Assembly (NCBI RefSeq): GCF_026262505.1 | Contig: NC_067206.1 | Location: forward strand, 20,543,319-20,607,318 | Length of the DNA: 64,000 bases | From: Trichomonas vaginalis G3 | Lineage: Eukaryota > Parabasalia > Trichomonadida > Trichomonadidae | Direction: 5' to 3' | In this document: piece after piece, positions 10,378 to 19,831 of the stretch | Numbering within the stretch: the stretch's first letter is position 1 | Layout: every line of letters starts with the position of its first letter | The notes under the pieces: model-generated | Database searches by the model: none | What the model was told of the DNA's origin: nothing | Seen by the model: the letters and a program-made list of their open reading frames with translations, nothing else | Program-made: the position numbers and the translations under genes

Positions 10378-10746
10378 CTAATGATTATTTGAATTTATGA
10401 AATCAATTATTTGATTCATTCGCTCTTCAATAATTTCTATTCTTTTTGTTAAATCATCTATTTTCATTAATGAGGTGATTCTTGATTGAGGAATAGATTT
10501 CAAACTAACCACTCCTTTTATTTTTGAAATTTTGAATCCATCAACTTTAAACATTTTATTCAATTTACATGTTGTCAATTCTTCAAATAATTTTTTATTA
10601 TTAGCATAATAGTCATTAAATTCTTCAACAGATGAAAAAATTTTTATTTCAGTAATTGGTTTAACAACGTTTATTTTTTGTTGAACATTTTCACTTTCAT
10701 TTATTTCTTCCTCCTTTGTTTCATTTATTTTTAAAATTGGTTTCAT
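10378..10746 (-). CDS. Maverick short coiled protein (122 aa), unknown
   Basis: ATG at 10746. Charged N-terminal half (NETKEEEINESENVQQK) and a predicted C-terminal coiled coil (LTKRIEIIEERMNQIIDFIN). Transcribed toward the left end, divergent from the gene at 10813. A portion is kept in copy 1 at 8416-8759. Unknown family. Confidence 0.6.
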   Translation of the reverse strand: MKPILKINETKEEEINESENVQQKINVVKPITEIKIFSSVEEFNDYYANNKKLFEELTTCKLNKMFKVDGFKISKIKGVVSLKSIPQSRITSLMKIDDLTKRIEIIEERMNQIIDFINSNNH

Positions 10747-10812
10747 TTATCATTAAATAAAAATTAGAATATAAGTGATGAAATATATTTTTTAATTAAT
10801 ATTAAATCAGAA

Positions 10813-11049
10813 ATGGCGGCAGGATTCTTTAAAAAATTATGGGATGGAATTAAGAAAGCTGCAGGTTGGGTTTATAAAAAGGTTATTAAACCTGTTGCAA
10901 ACTTTTTGGCACCAGTAGCGAAAACGGCAGGAACTATCATAGGTGGAGTATTAGGTACAAAAGCAGGTAATCCGGCGATGGGAGCACAAGCAGGTAACGC
11001 AATTGGTGGAATTGCTGAAGGAATACTTAATAAAATAGGAGGTGGATAG
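10813..11049 (+). CDS. Small amphipathic, glycine-rich Maverick protein (78 aa)
   Basis: Begins MAAGFFKKLWDGIKKAAGWV, a basic amphipathic helix with Trp/Phe on one face, followed by a Gly/Ala-rich segment (KTAGTIIGGVLGTKAGNPAM). This layout fits a membrane-active minor virion or lytic peptide, by analogy with internal virion proteins of other double-jelly-roll viruses; that is inference. It lies upstream of the capsid gene and faces a minus-strand gene with a matching N-terminus. Confidence 0.65.
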   Translation: MAAGFFKKLWDGIKKAAGWVYKKVIKPVANFLAPVAKTAGTIIGGVLGTKAGNPAMGAQAGNAIGGIAEGILNKIGGG

Positions 11050-11109
11050 TGGAAAAAATAAATATTATTTTTATCTTAGTATCGGTTGTAGTCTTTGATA
11101 AACTTTTTC

Positions 11110-11286
11110 TCATTTATTTAAAATTTCTCTTATTGGGGCAGCTTTTGGCGTTATTGATTCAGCAATGTCACTAATTGCTTCTTTATTCTTAAATATCCAA
11201 TTTGCTCCTTTCTTCATTGTTTCCCAAACTTTATGCGCTCCTCTTTTTACTTTATCCCACAGTTTCTTAAATATACCTGCAGCCAT
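11110..11286 (-). CDS. Small amphipathic Maverick protein, paralogue (58 aa)
   Basis: A 58-codon frame from ATG 11286 to TGA at 11110. It begins MAAGIFKKLWDKVKRGAHKV, which shares the MAAG-x-FKKLWD pattern with the convergent protein at 10813-11049, and it lacks the glycine-rich tail. The shared N-terminus makes chance coding unlikely. Probably a second membrane-active virion peptide; family not identified. Confidence 0.6.
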   Translation of the reverse strand: MAAGIFKKLWDKVKRGAHKVWETMKKGANWIFKNKEAISDIAESITPKAAPIREILNK

Positions 11287-11355
11287 AGTTGATTATTTCA
11301 TTAAAATTAAAAATTCATTTTCATCTTTTAATTTTGATTTTTTATTTATTAATAA

Positions 11356-12996
11356 ATGACGACTAACTATTTGGTGCCAAACACTAAACCAATTAATGGA
11401 AATGTATTTCATTCATTCGAAAAGATAAATGAAATATTCGCAAAGAATGACGGTAGAAGATATTATAGAGAACTTGAAAGTTCATGCTATGACTCTGATG
11501 CTCCATATTTTGATGATAAACAAACTCATTTAAGAATTACAAATCCAGCTCATGATGTGAACCAATTAGGTGACACATATATTAAACGCAAAGTTAAAGC
11601 AACTCTAGTTTCAAATAAAGCTTTCACATGTGATGCCGCTTTTAAATGCATGCGTTTATTCGTTGGTTACAAATCATCAAATCAAAGCTTTAAACAATTA
11701 GAAGTAGAAACTGAAAGAGGTGATGCCGGTTATCTTCAGATGGATTGCGCCCGTGAATCTTTCGCATTTGCAACATATAAACCAAAATCAGAAAGGAAAG
11801 TTAAAAAGTTTGTTCATTCGTTATATAATAATGTTCAAAAATATGATAACTCAGTATGTGGTAAATATATTGACCCTTCAGAAGTTTTCAAGAGAGCAAA
11901 TGAAGAAGTTGATATCACTTTTGATATGATTATTCCGGTAAATGATTTGTTAGCATTTCAGGCGTTCGATGATTATCCTAAATCATTTGGTGAAATCATT
12001 CTTAAATATTATGTTTTCAGGGATACTTTAGTATTTTGTCAGGTTGACCCGTTAAGTGTTGCTGATTTACAAAATTACGTTTATGAAAAGATAACTGATG
12101 AAAATTATGAAAAGATTATGAATCATGTTTATAAATATGATCGCAAATTCCAACAAATCGGACTTCCTGCCAAATTAATTACAAGCTTAGCCGCTACATC
12201 TGCTGACGCAACAGTTGATAGCGTTATTATTTCATGCACAAAGATGGAAGTTTTAGAGGATAAATGTATTACACCAGGATACGGTTTAATTGAAGAATCA
12301 GTTAAAGCAATACCACGTTTATTCAGTAAGGAAGATCCATTCATGATTCCAGCTCAACATATTGACGTTCGTTCACTAAATGGAGGTTGCATCACTCCTG
12401 AAGGTATCAGCTCAGATTTCTCATACGCTCTTCATAATGTTACAGATGTTGTGTTAACATTTCCAAAGAATGCAATGCAAAGAACGGTTTTAGAAAATCC
12501 AATGCTTCGAGGTCTTCAGGTCACTATAGATTCCAGAAACTTCCCCGATCAAGCGATGACCACAGTGGGTGACATATTCTTTACACGTATGCTTCAAGCT
12601 TCTGATTTAGATGGAGTGAATGAATGCACGGAAGAATACGAGGACTCATTAACTAGACCACTGAATGATGATGATGGCACGCCATTAGCTAGAACATGGA
12701 AAGACCAAACTTCATTCTTATGCACTATTCCAGTTCAACGTGATGGAGCGGGTATATTCTTTGATGGATTAGAAACTTTCAATTCACAAGTTACAGTACA
12801 AGTGAAAGCTTATCCAATCATTCAGGGTGAAAATGACACTTACTGTTCAAAGGTGACAAATCCTCCTCGGGTTTGGTTTACTAGGACTACATATTGGACA
12901 TGGACACCGGACGAAGGTTTGAAATATCATCCAACAGGTACACCACCACAGTATAGAAGTTCATATGATGAAATATTGATGAATCGAAATGTTTAA
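11356..12996 (+). CDS. Maverick major capsid protein (546 aa)
   Basis: Open from ATG 11356 after a T-rich leader (gattttttatttattaataa). Length and position directly before the packaging ATPase fit the Polinton major capsid protein, predicted to fold as a double jelly-roll. The sequence is rich in beta-prone and aromatic stretches (VTNPPRVWFTRTTYWTW near the C-terminus). No motif proves the fold, so identification rests on length, synteny and my recollection of trichomonad Maverick capsids. Copy 1 carries the rear part of the same gene at 1-1194. Confidence 0.75.
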   Translation: MTTNYLVPNTKPINGNVFHSFEKINEIFAKNDGRRYYRELESSCYDSDAPYFDDKQTHLRITNPAHDVNQLGDTYIKRKVKATLVSNKAFTCDAAFKCMRLFVGYKSSNQSFKQLEVETERGDAGYLQMDCARESFAFATYKPKSERKVKKFVHSLYNNVQKYDNSVCGKYIDPSEVFKRANEEVDITFDMIIPVNDLLAFQAFDDYPKSFGEIILKYYVFRDTLVFCQVDPLSVADLQNYVYEKITDENYEKIMNHVYKYDRKFQQIGLPAKLITSLAATSADATVDSVIISCTKMEVLEDKCITPGYGLIEESVKAIPRLFSKEDPFMIPAQHIDVRSLNGGCITPEGISSDFSYALHNVTDVVLTFPKNAMQRTVLENPMLRGLQVTIDSRNFPDQAMTTVGDIFFTRMLQASDLDGVNECTEEYEDSLTRPLNDDDGTPLARTWKDQTSFLCTIPVQRDGAGIFFDGLETFNSQVTVQVKAYPIIQGENDTYCSKVTNPPRVWFTRTTYWTWTPDEGLKYHPTGTPPQYRSSYDEILMNRNV

Positions 12997-13020
12997 AATT
13001 ATAAATTTATTTTTGATTAA

Positions 13021-13836
13021 ATGGATTTAAATTCTGAAGAATTAGCAGGAGTATATAATACATACGTAGATGATATGATTAATGAAGCATTGAGTGATAA
13101 TAGAAATGCTCTATCTAAGGAAAAATTAATGAAAATTCCATATTCTGAATGTTACTTAAATTCAATCACTGCAGCAATTGGTAAACAAAATAAAGGTAAA
13201 ACGTTAACGATATTAAAACAAATTATCATTATTGCTAACACTTCACCCCATTCACATGTGTTAATTTATATCAACCGTTCAGGTTCACCTTCAGATGATA
13301 CATTTGAATCTTTAAAGCATTTAATCAAAATTCCAATTATTTATTTATCACAAGAAGAAGCAGAAGATTATTTAAAAAACTTTTTAATGTATAAAGAATT
13401 ATATAATACAATCAAGAAGCAAGGATTAGAGGATAAAATTATTGATAAACAACGGGATGAATTATTTGAAACACTTTCTATTTCAAATTTTGATAGAGAA
13501 TTTTTGCATTCACTAATTTTTCTAGATGATGCCGTGAAATCAAAACTAATAACAAATGAGAAATCATATTTTAATCAATTATTAACTCAATGTCGACACA
13601 TTCAGTGTTCATTCTTCATGGCTGTTCAATACTTCAAAGCATTAAGCACAAACATTAAATCAAATCTATCAACACTTTTCATTTTCAGTGGTTTTAGTCG
13701 TCAACAGTTGAACGTTATGCTTTATCAAGTGAATTTACCAATGAGCATTAATGAACTTTACACACAATATCAGCAATTAGGTGAACATGGAAAAATAATA
13801 GTTGATTTAAATAAAGGAGGTGTTAAATTTGATTAA
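13021..13836 (+). CDS. Maverick genome-packaging ATPase (271 aa)
   Basis: A32-like/FtsK-HerA family ATPase. P-loop GKQNKGKT near residue 54, Walker B HSLIFLDDAVKS near residue 165, then the TQCRHIQCSFFMAVQY segment and a Gln/Arg-containing motif typical of viral packaging ATPases. Expected to translocate element DNA into a capsid. It starts 24 bases after the capsid stop behind its own T-rich leader. Confidence 0.85.
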   Translation: MDLNSEELAGVYNTYVDDMINEALSDNRNALSKEKLMKIPYSECYLNSITAAIGKQNKGKTLTILKQIIIIANTSPHSHVLIYINRSGSPSDDTFESLKHLIKIPIIYLSQEEAEDYLKNFLMYKELYNTIKKQGLEDKIIDKQRDELFETLSISNFDREFLHSLIFLDDAVKSKLITNEKSYFNQLLTQCRHIQCSFFMAVQYFKALSTNIKSNLSTLFIFSGFSRQQLNVMLYQVNLPMSINELYTQYQQLGEHGKIIVDLNKGGVKFD

Positions 13837-13877
13837 CTTTTTATAATTAATTTTTATTTTTTTATTTATAATTAAAC

Positions 13878-14776
13878 ATGACTGAAATAGCAAATCTTCT
13901 ACAGGTTCCATTAAAACAAGGGACAAACAAAAAGGGTGCATATAATAGAACTATGAAAGTTCCAGATGGAATGAAAGAATTAGTTCATATTGTTGCCGGT
14001 CTTCAAAAAGATGTTAAACAAATGAGAAACGTTTTAACATTACCAGAAGCTCAAGCATATGCCAAACGTCATGGACCAAATTGGGAAGCACATGAAGCAG
14101 ACATTACAGACCAAATGGAAAACCTGATGGTATAAATGAAGTTTTCGTTACTGATGGTCAAGGTAATATTAAAGTCATAAATGGTTATAAATTAACTGTA
14201 TCTGATTATCCTAAACGTAAAGCATATAATGAACGTTATCCTATGCAATTTGATGAAAATGGAAAAGCTGTTAAACAATACATTGGAGAAGGTGAAAATG
14301 GTCCAATTAATTCATACCGTTATAATCCATATTCTTATTTCAATGAAGAATTAAATGCTATTGAAGAGGGACCGGATGGATTACCACGATATGTTAATCA
14401 GTTTGATGGTCAATATGCATATTTGAGACCTGAAATTCCAGCTAAGAAATTCTTTAAAGTTGCTTTATTCGATCCAGTGTTCAATGAACAGAAAGAAGCA
14501 ATGAAAGCAGAATTTAAACCAATTCAAGTGGCAAGAATTTCTTCATCTTCACTTTCAGAAGCGTTCAAGGAATTGATAAAGAAACCACTTTATTCTCAAC
14601 AAGGTTATAACTTTGATTTAATTAAAGAAAGTGATAGACGTAAATTAGAAAAATCAGATGGTTTTAAGAATGCATGTAATGAAATGATTAAAGATATTGT
14701 AAATGATAAAATAAGACTGGAAGAAACTCAAAGCAATATCAATAACATAATTGGTGCAGTTACAAAGAAAGTATAA
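13878..14776 (+). pseudogene. Maverick conserved virion-type protein region, fossil
   Basis: Region downstream of the ATPase carrying a domain ([20 protein letters not shown]) that resembles short domains in proteins of large DNA viruses, followed by a helical C-terminal part rich in Lys and Glu. A minor capsid or penton-type role would fit its place in the virion gene cluster, but I cannot assign it. It is not one continuous frame in this copy. Confidence 0.5.
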
Positions 14777-14860
14777 GCAAACAATGATGAACCTTGGGAT
14801 ATTACCGTAACAACTAAATAAAACTTTAAATATATTTTTCTTTTTTTTATTCAATTATAA

Positions 14861-15199
14861 ATGAGAAGACGTTTCACAAGTCAAAAGAACACTAACGCAA
14901 AAGCAGAGATTACGGTTGGTTATAACGTAAATGATGATAAATCACGAATTATTCAAAATGTTAAAGTTAATGTTAGCCCTGAATTAACAAGGTCAGCAAC
15001 TCAGTCCAATTTATTAACTCATGACTTACCGAAAAAGGAGGAGGAGCAAAATAAAGAAGATGGAGACCCAATCATTTTATCTGAACCCGGTAAAGAACCT
15101 GTTGAAATTCCCACTTATCCAACATACCCCCACCTCTTTCATCAAACATCGAGAACCCAGGAATCTACGATTCCAGTCGCAATGCGCCATATAAAATAG
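14861..15199 (+). CDS. Maverick hypothetical protein (112 aa)
   Basis: ATG at 14861 after the leader ttttttttattcaattataa. Basic N-terminus (MRRRFTSQKN), a central beta-prone segment and a proline-rich, low-complexity C-terminal half. Probably a virion-associated or accessory protein; no family recognised. Confidence 0.5.
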   Translation: MRRRFTSQKNTNAKAEITVGYNVNDDKSRIIQNVKVNVSPELTRSATQSNLLTHDLPKKEEEQNKEDGDPIILSEPGKEPVEIPTYPTYPHLFHQTSRTQESTIPVAMRHIK

Positions 15200-15216
15200 A
15201 CATTAATTCTGAATTA

Positions 15217-15471
15217 ATGAAAATTTACCGTGATATAATAATTAATAATTATGATTCAATAATAAATTTAATTGACCAATCTGGTTTAATTATTTTACCT
15301 TATGAATCATTAATTCACATTATCGCCATTCTTTGTGATGTTCAAGATTCAGACGTTAAGATTCAATTTTTCATAGATGATGAGGTTTCATGCTGCGGAA
15401 CAGTTGCAAAAATAAATCCTATAAAGGATATTAGCACAATTAAGATATCAAAGAAACGGAACAACAACTGA
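15217..15471 (+). CDS. Maverick hypothetical protein (84 aa)
   Basis: ATG at 15217, 17 bases after the previous stop. Ile- and Asn-rich with a possible helical front and a beta-prone rear (VQDSDVKIQFFIDDEVSCCG). Same strand as the virion genes. Family unknown. Confidence 0.4.
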   Translation: MKIYRDIIINNYDSIINLIDQSGLIILPYESLIHIIAILCDVQDSDVKIQFFIDDEVSCCGTVAKINPIKDISTIKISKKRNNN

Positions 15472-15555
15472 ACTTCATTTAACATATAATGATATTTATA
15501 ATAAAATAGTTGATGAATATAAAATATCACTTGAAAAATTCTTTGTTAAGGCTAT

Positions 15556-16068
15556 TTAATATTCAAGCATTAACATTATTGAATAATAATCCTTTGAATC
15601 ATAATCAATAATAATTGACCTTTCACCAGTTTCTATCGTTTGTTTTATTTCTTTTTGTTCCCCACTATCTGGATCGGTCATTGTAATTGTTTTTGTTATA
15701 GTATCAGCTTTATCTTTAACTTCAATCTTTTTTCCATCGGGATATTTAAACCAAAATTCCAAAAATTCGATATTGTCAATCTGTTCATATTTTAATCTAT
15801 CAATTACATTTTTAATACCATCTGAAAATCTTATGAAATGGTCATTATATGGGTTTGATTGAACTAAATTTGAATGAAGTGAAATATAACCCGATGATGA
15901 ATATGACATTGACTCATATTTTCTGAAAACACTAAAATTTATAACATGAATGAATTTCTTATTCGTTGAATTTATGAATTCTTGAGGTAATCTTATTCTA
16001 GTTTTATTTATCACTGGAAAATAACGCTTTACCATATTTTTAATCGTAATAAAAATGTCAATTATCAA
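15556..16068 (-). CDS. Maverick hypothetical protein (170 aa)
   Basis: Minus-strand gene inside the plus-strand virion block. Contains beta-prone segments and a charged turn (TMTDPDSGEQKEIKQTIETG). Its 5' end overlaps the 5' end of the divergent gene at 16055 by 14 bases, so the two share one promoter region. No family recognised. Confidence 0.5.
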   Translation of the reverse strand: MIIDIFITIKNMVKRYFPVINKTRIRLPQEFINSTNKKFIHVINFSVFRKYESMSYSSSGYISLHSNLVQSNPYNDHFIRFSDGIKNVIDRLKYEQIDNIEFLEFWFKYPDGKKIEVKDKADTITKTITMTDPDSGEQKEIKQTIETGERSIIIDYDSKDYYSIMLMLEY

Positions 16069-16378
16069 TATTATTTCGAATAATAGCTGTGAATTAAATT
16101 TAACAGTTAGCGGAATTTATAATGTTACTCTCGTTTCTGTGAGTGGTAAATTTAATCCCATTCTTTTAGACCCTTCAGATTATATATCATTTATTAAAGA
16201 TGACCATGAAAAAACGTATGATATGTATATAAATAATGTGATAACGAAATGGGATATTAACATGATTTTAAGTTATTTAAATGAATCATTTATCGTATGG
16301 TATGAAGAAAATTTTAAATCAAAACCTGATAAACTTTTTGAGCTTGATGAAATAAATAACCTTATTAAATTCCGCTGA
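16055..16378 (+). CDS. Maverick hypothetical protein (107 aa)
   Basis: ATG at 16055, divergent from and slightly overlapping the preceding minus-strand gene. Mostly beta-prone front half (CELNLTVSGIYNVTLVSVSG), acidic helical rear. A small beta-sandwich virion protein is possible; not assigned. Confidence 0.45.
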   Translation: MSIINIISNNSCELNLTVSGIYNVTLVSVSGKFNPILLDPSDYISFIKDDHEKTYDMYINNVITKWDINMILSYLNESFIVWYEENFKSKPDKLFELDEINNLIKFR

Positions 16379-16410
16379 AAATTAAATTTTGTACTCCTCA
16401 TCTTCGTTCA

Positions 16411-16764
16411 TTGTTGGGGATATTAAATTTTGAAAAAGATGTTGGGGATGTTTTGTATTCTGACACTGGTTCCAATTTCATTTTAATCAAATGTGATAAA
16501 GTTAATACCCCAATGAGATTTTCACATCAAACATTAGACCCTAACTCTTACCCATCAATACAAAACATTTTATCCATCAACTTAAACATATTTTCTTTAT
16601 CATATCCGTTTCAATTATCCGGGAATTCATTTATTCTTCATTCAAAAGATTTATCAAATATTAAATTTAGAATAACCGACCTATTTGATTGTGATTTAGA
16701 ATTCATGAATGAAATATTATGGCAATTTCAAATAGAAAAAATAGGTGATGAGATAACAGATTAA
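16411..16764 (+). CDS. Maverick hypothetical protein (117 aa)
   Basis: Frame 16411-16764 directly upstream of the fibre gene, on its strand. The first in-frame codon is not ATG (ttg), so the true start is uncertain. Contains SNFILIKCDKV and an acidic C-terminus. Position suggests a fibre partner or virion protein; no family recognised. Confidence 0.4.
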   Translation: MLGILNFEKDVGDVLYSDTGSNFILIKCDKVNTPMRFSHQTLDPNSYPSIQNILSINLNIFSLSYPFQLSGNSFILHSKDLSNIKFRITDLFDCDLEFMNEILWQFQIEKIGDEITD

Positions 16765-16788
16765 ATATTTATTTTTTAATCATAATAA

Positions 16789-18942
16789 ATGATTAAACAA
16801 CAGCAACCACAGCAACTTAAGACCCTTCAAACCATTACATACGCCACATATGCATATAATTCAAAGACGGCAGAACAAACGCAAAGGTTGAAATATGGAG
16901 ATTTGGAGATAGTATTGAAAAATGACCATTTCGAATTCGTTTGCAAGGGTGGTGCAGTGATATCAAATATAAAAGAAATTTTATTTATGAATTCAAAAAT
17001 TAAAGGTATAACGGATGATATAACATCAATTCCACCAGAAGAACAGAGATATTACGCATTAAATGCATTTCCTAAAGTTTTGAAGATTGGAAGATTTAAT
17101 TTAAATGAGGAATTCATAAAAGGTTTCCTAAATGACATAATGAAGAAAGCAGATAAGGAATATGTCAACAGTGAGTTAGAGAAGAAAGCAGATAAGGAAT
17201 ATGTCAACAGTGAGTTAGAGAAGAAGGTAGATAAGGGACTTATGGCTAGTGAATTAATGAAGAAAGCAGATAAGGAATATGTTAACGAAAAAGATAATGA
17301 AATTAAAGAAATGGTTGAATGGTATCATGAATGGACATCAAAGATTTTAAAAACTAAAGCCGATACAGGATGGGTTTCAGGATGTTTAGACCTTAAAGCG
17401 GATAAGGAATATGTTAACGATGAGTTAGAGAAGAAAGCAGATAAGGAATATGTCAACAGTGAGTTAGAGAAGAAGGTAGATAAAACTTATGTTAATGAAG
17501 AAATAAAACAATCAGAGGTCTATTTTACTCCACCATTTTTAAATTTTATGAAATCATCAGATAAAACCTTTGATATAGATTCTTTTGAATGGTTATGCTT
17601 CGATGGAGTGACCATGTATTTATTTTATACAGCTGGGGTGCTTTATTATTTTAAAACAAATGATTTTAAAAACTATGAATCATTTACTCCATCTGTTTTG
17701 AATCCTGATACACGAAAGCCAATCATTAATCCAATAATTTTATATGTTGAATATAATAACGGTAAATTTATGGGAATGATAACGGTTGAAGATGATTTTT
17801 GCCCTTGTTATTCATTCGATTGTATCCAATGGTTCAAATGTAATTTAAATCAAGATGCTAAATTTAAATATCCAAATAATCCTATTAGATGTGTTAATAA
17901 TAAATGGGTACTAATTTATGAAGTCAATCAAATTTTCATTAGTGAGGATGGGATAAATTATTATATGTTTAGTATGATGTCATCAGATTTGAAAATTGAT
18001 TATACAAGTAAGTGGTATTACATTAACAACATGTATTTTATCCTACAAAATGATAAAATTTATAGATCATCTTCAATATCACAAGGTCAATTTGAACAAA
18101 TTTTTCAAGCTGATGGAGACATTGAAGCTTTATGTTATGGATCAAATGTTTATGTTCTCGTTTCAGGTGAAATGGTCTAGTCATATCCTGTAAGTTATAA
18201 CAGACATATTTATTTATCACAGGATTTATCAAATTGGGAATTGGTTTATTCATTCACTCCAAAACTTACTCGAAATTATAGATTTACAAATTTATTTTAT
18301 ATTGATGGGTATTTCATTGCTTTAGGATGTGGTGATTTAGTAAATATCAGTAGTGATGGAAGAAACTGGTCTGAAATCACAAAATTTCAAGATGTTAGAA
18401 AAGCAATTTTCAAAAATAATACGTTAATATTGATAACAAGACCAGTTTTAAATACTCACCAAAATTCAATATTATATAATAAATTCAATATTCATAATGG
18501 ATTAAATACAATTCTTGAGATGATTTACCCCATTGGTTCTATTTATACGTCAATGAACTCAACAAATCCTTCAAAAGTTTTAGGTTTTGGTGCGTGGGAA
18601 CAGATTGTAGATAAATTCCTCTATTGTGCGAACTCTTCAAAGCAAACAGGAGGTTCGAAGAAAATTAAAGAAGCAAACTTACCCCCGCACACTCATACAG
18701 GAACTACAAACTTTTCTGGCGACCATAGTCACTCATTAAGAGACCATCCATTATACAACTCAGAATATTATGCTGGCAATGACGTTTTATCTCCAGATTA
18801 TAACCATTCAGCAAAAAAGACTTTTCGACCAACTGAACCAGGAGGAAATCATTCACATACTTTCACAACAAATCCAACAGGCTTGGGTAAAGATTATATG
18901 CCACCATTTATGACTGTATTCGCATGGTACCGCATTTATTGA
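16789..18942 (+). pseudogene. Maverick fibre-like protein region: heptad repeats plus phage-collar-like tip, fossil
   Basis: The front half holds repeats of the type KKADKEYVNSELEKK, a coiled-coil trimeric-fibre signature, at about 17140-17500. A beta-rich middle follows. The last 140 or so codons resemble phage tail-collar/short-fibre tip domains: PIGSIYTSMNSTNPSKVLG, a GAWEQ motif, a His-rich PPHTHTG, GDHSHS, GNHSHTF and the terminal MPPFMTVFAWYRI. Role by analogy: receptor-binding spike. The region is broken. Two overlapping small frames are shadows. Confidence 0.75.
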
Positions 18943-19086
18943 ATGTGCTTGAGCCTACTTTGCAGGCTTACCACGTTCATTGAATGAACTAAATATATTT
19001 TATGTTTGTAATTAATTAGGTAATGAAGTAATGAATGAACTGCAGAAATAAATGTTTACGTTAATGTTTACAGGTTATTCAATAAT
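18943..19086. other. Gap between fibre gene and satellite array
   Basis: Short non-coding stretch with the near-inverted pair cattcaataatg/ttcattgaatga. Probably the 3' end of the fibre transcript. Nothing else seen. Confidence 0.4.
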
Positions 19087-19830
19087 GACTTATTTTTGAA
19101 GAACTGAAGGTGCTACCATGTTACCATGTGCTACCAGGTCATTTAACTTTTCTGAAAAAGTGTGACAACATGACATTTTGACAACAACACAGGAGGAAGG
19201 TAGTTATGACTTATTTTTGAAGAACTGAAGGTGCTACCATGTTACCATGTGCTACCAGGTCATTTAACTTTTCTGAAAAAATGAGACAACATGACATTTT
19301 GACAACAACACAGGAGGAAGGTAGTTATGACTTATTTTTGAAGAACTGAAGGTGCTACCATGTTACCATGTGCTACCAGGTCATTTAACTTTTCTGAAAA
19401 AATGAGACAACATGACATTTTGACAACAACACAGGAGGAAGGTAGTTATGACTTATTTTTGAAGAACTGAAGGTGCTACCATGTTACCATGTGCTACCAG
19501 GTCATTTAACTTTTCTGAAAAAGTGTGACAACATGACATTTTGACAACAACACAGGAGGAAGGTAGTTATGACTTATTTTTGAAGAACTGAAGGTGCTAC
19601 CATGTTACCATGTGCTACCAGGTCATTTAACTTTTCTGAAAAAATGAGACAACATGACATTTTGACAACAACACAGGAGGAAGGCAGTTATGACTTATTT
19701 TTGAAGAACTGAAGGTGCTACCATGTTACCATGTGCTACCAGGTCATTTAACTTTTCTGAAAAAGTGTGACAACATGACATTTTGACAACAACACAGGAG
19801 GATTAATGCAAAAATAAATTCAAATCATAC
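19087..19830. repeat. 121-bp satellite array, left side of the primase-helicase, 6 units
   Basis: gacttatttttgaag recurs at 19087, 19208, 19329, 19450, 19571 and 19692, an exact 121-base period. Each unit holds the iteron-like run ggtgctaccatgttaccatg followed by tgctacc. Units alternate between two sub-types (aaaaagtgtgacaac and aaaaaatgagacaac). The same unit occurs in reverse orientation at 22216-22720 on the other side of the primase-helicase. Confidence 0.95.
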
Positions 19831-19831
19831 T

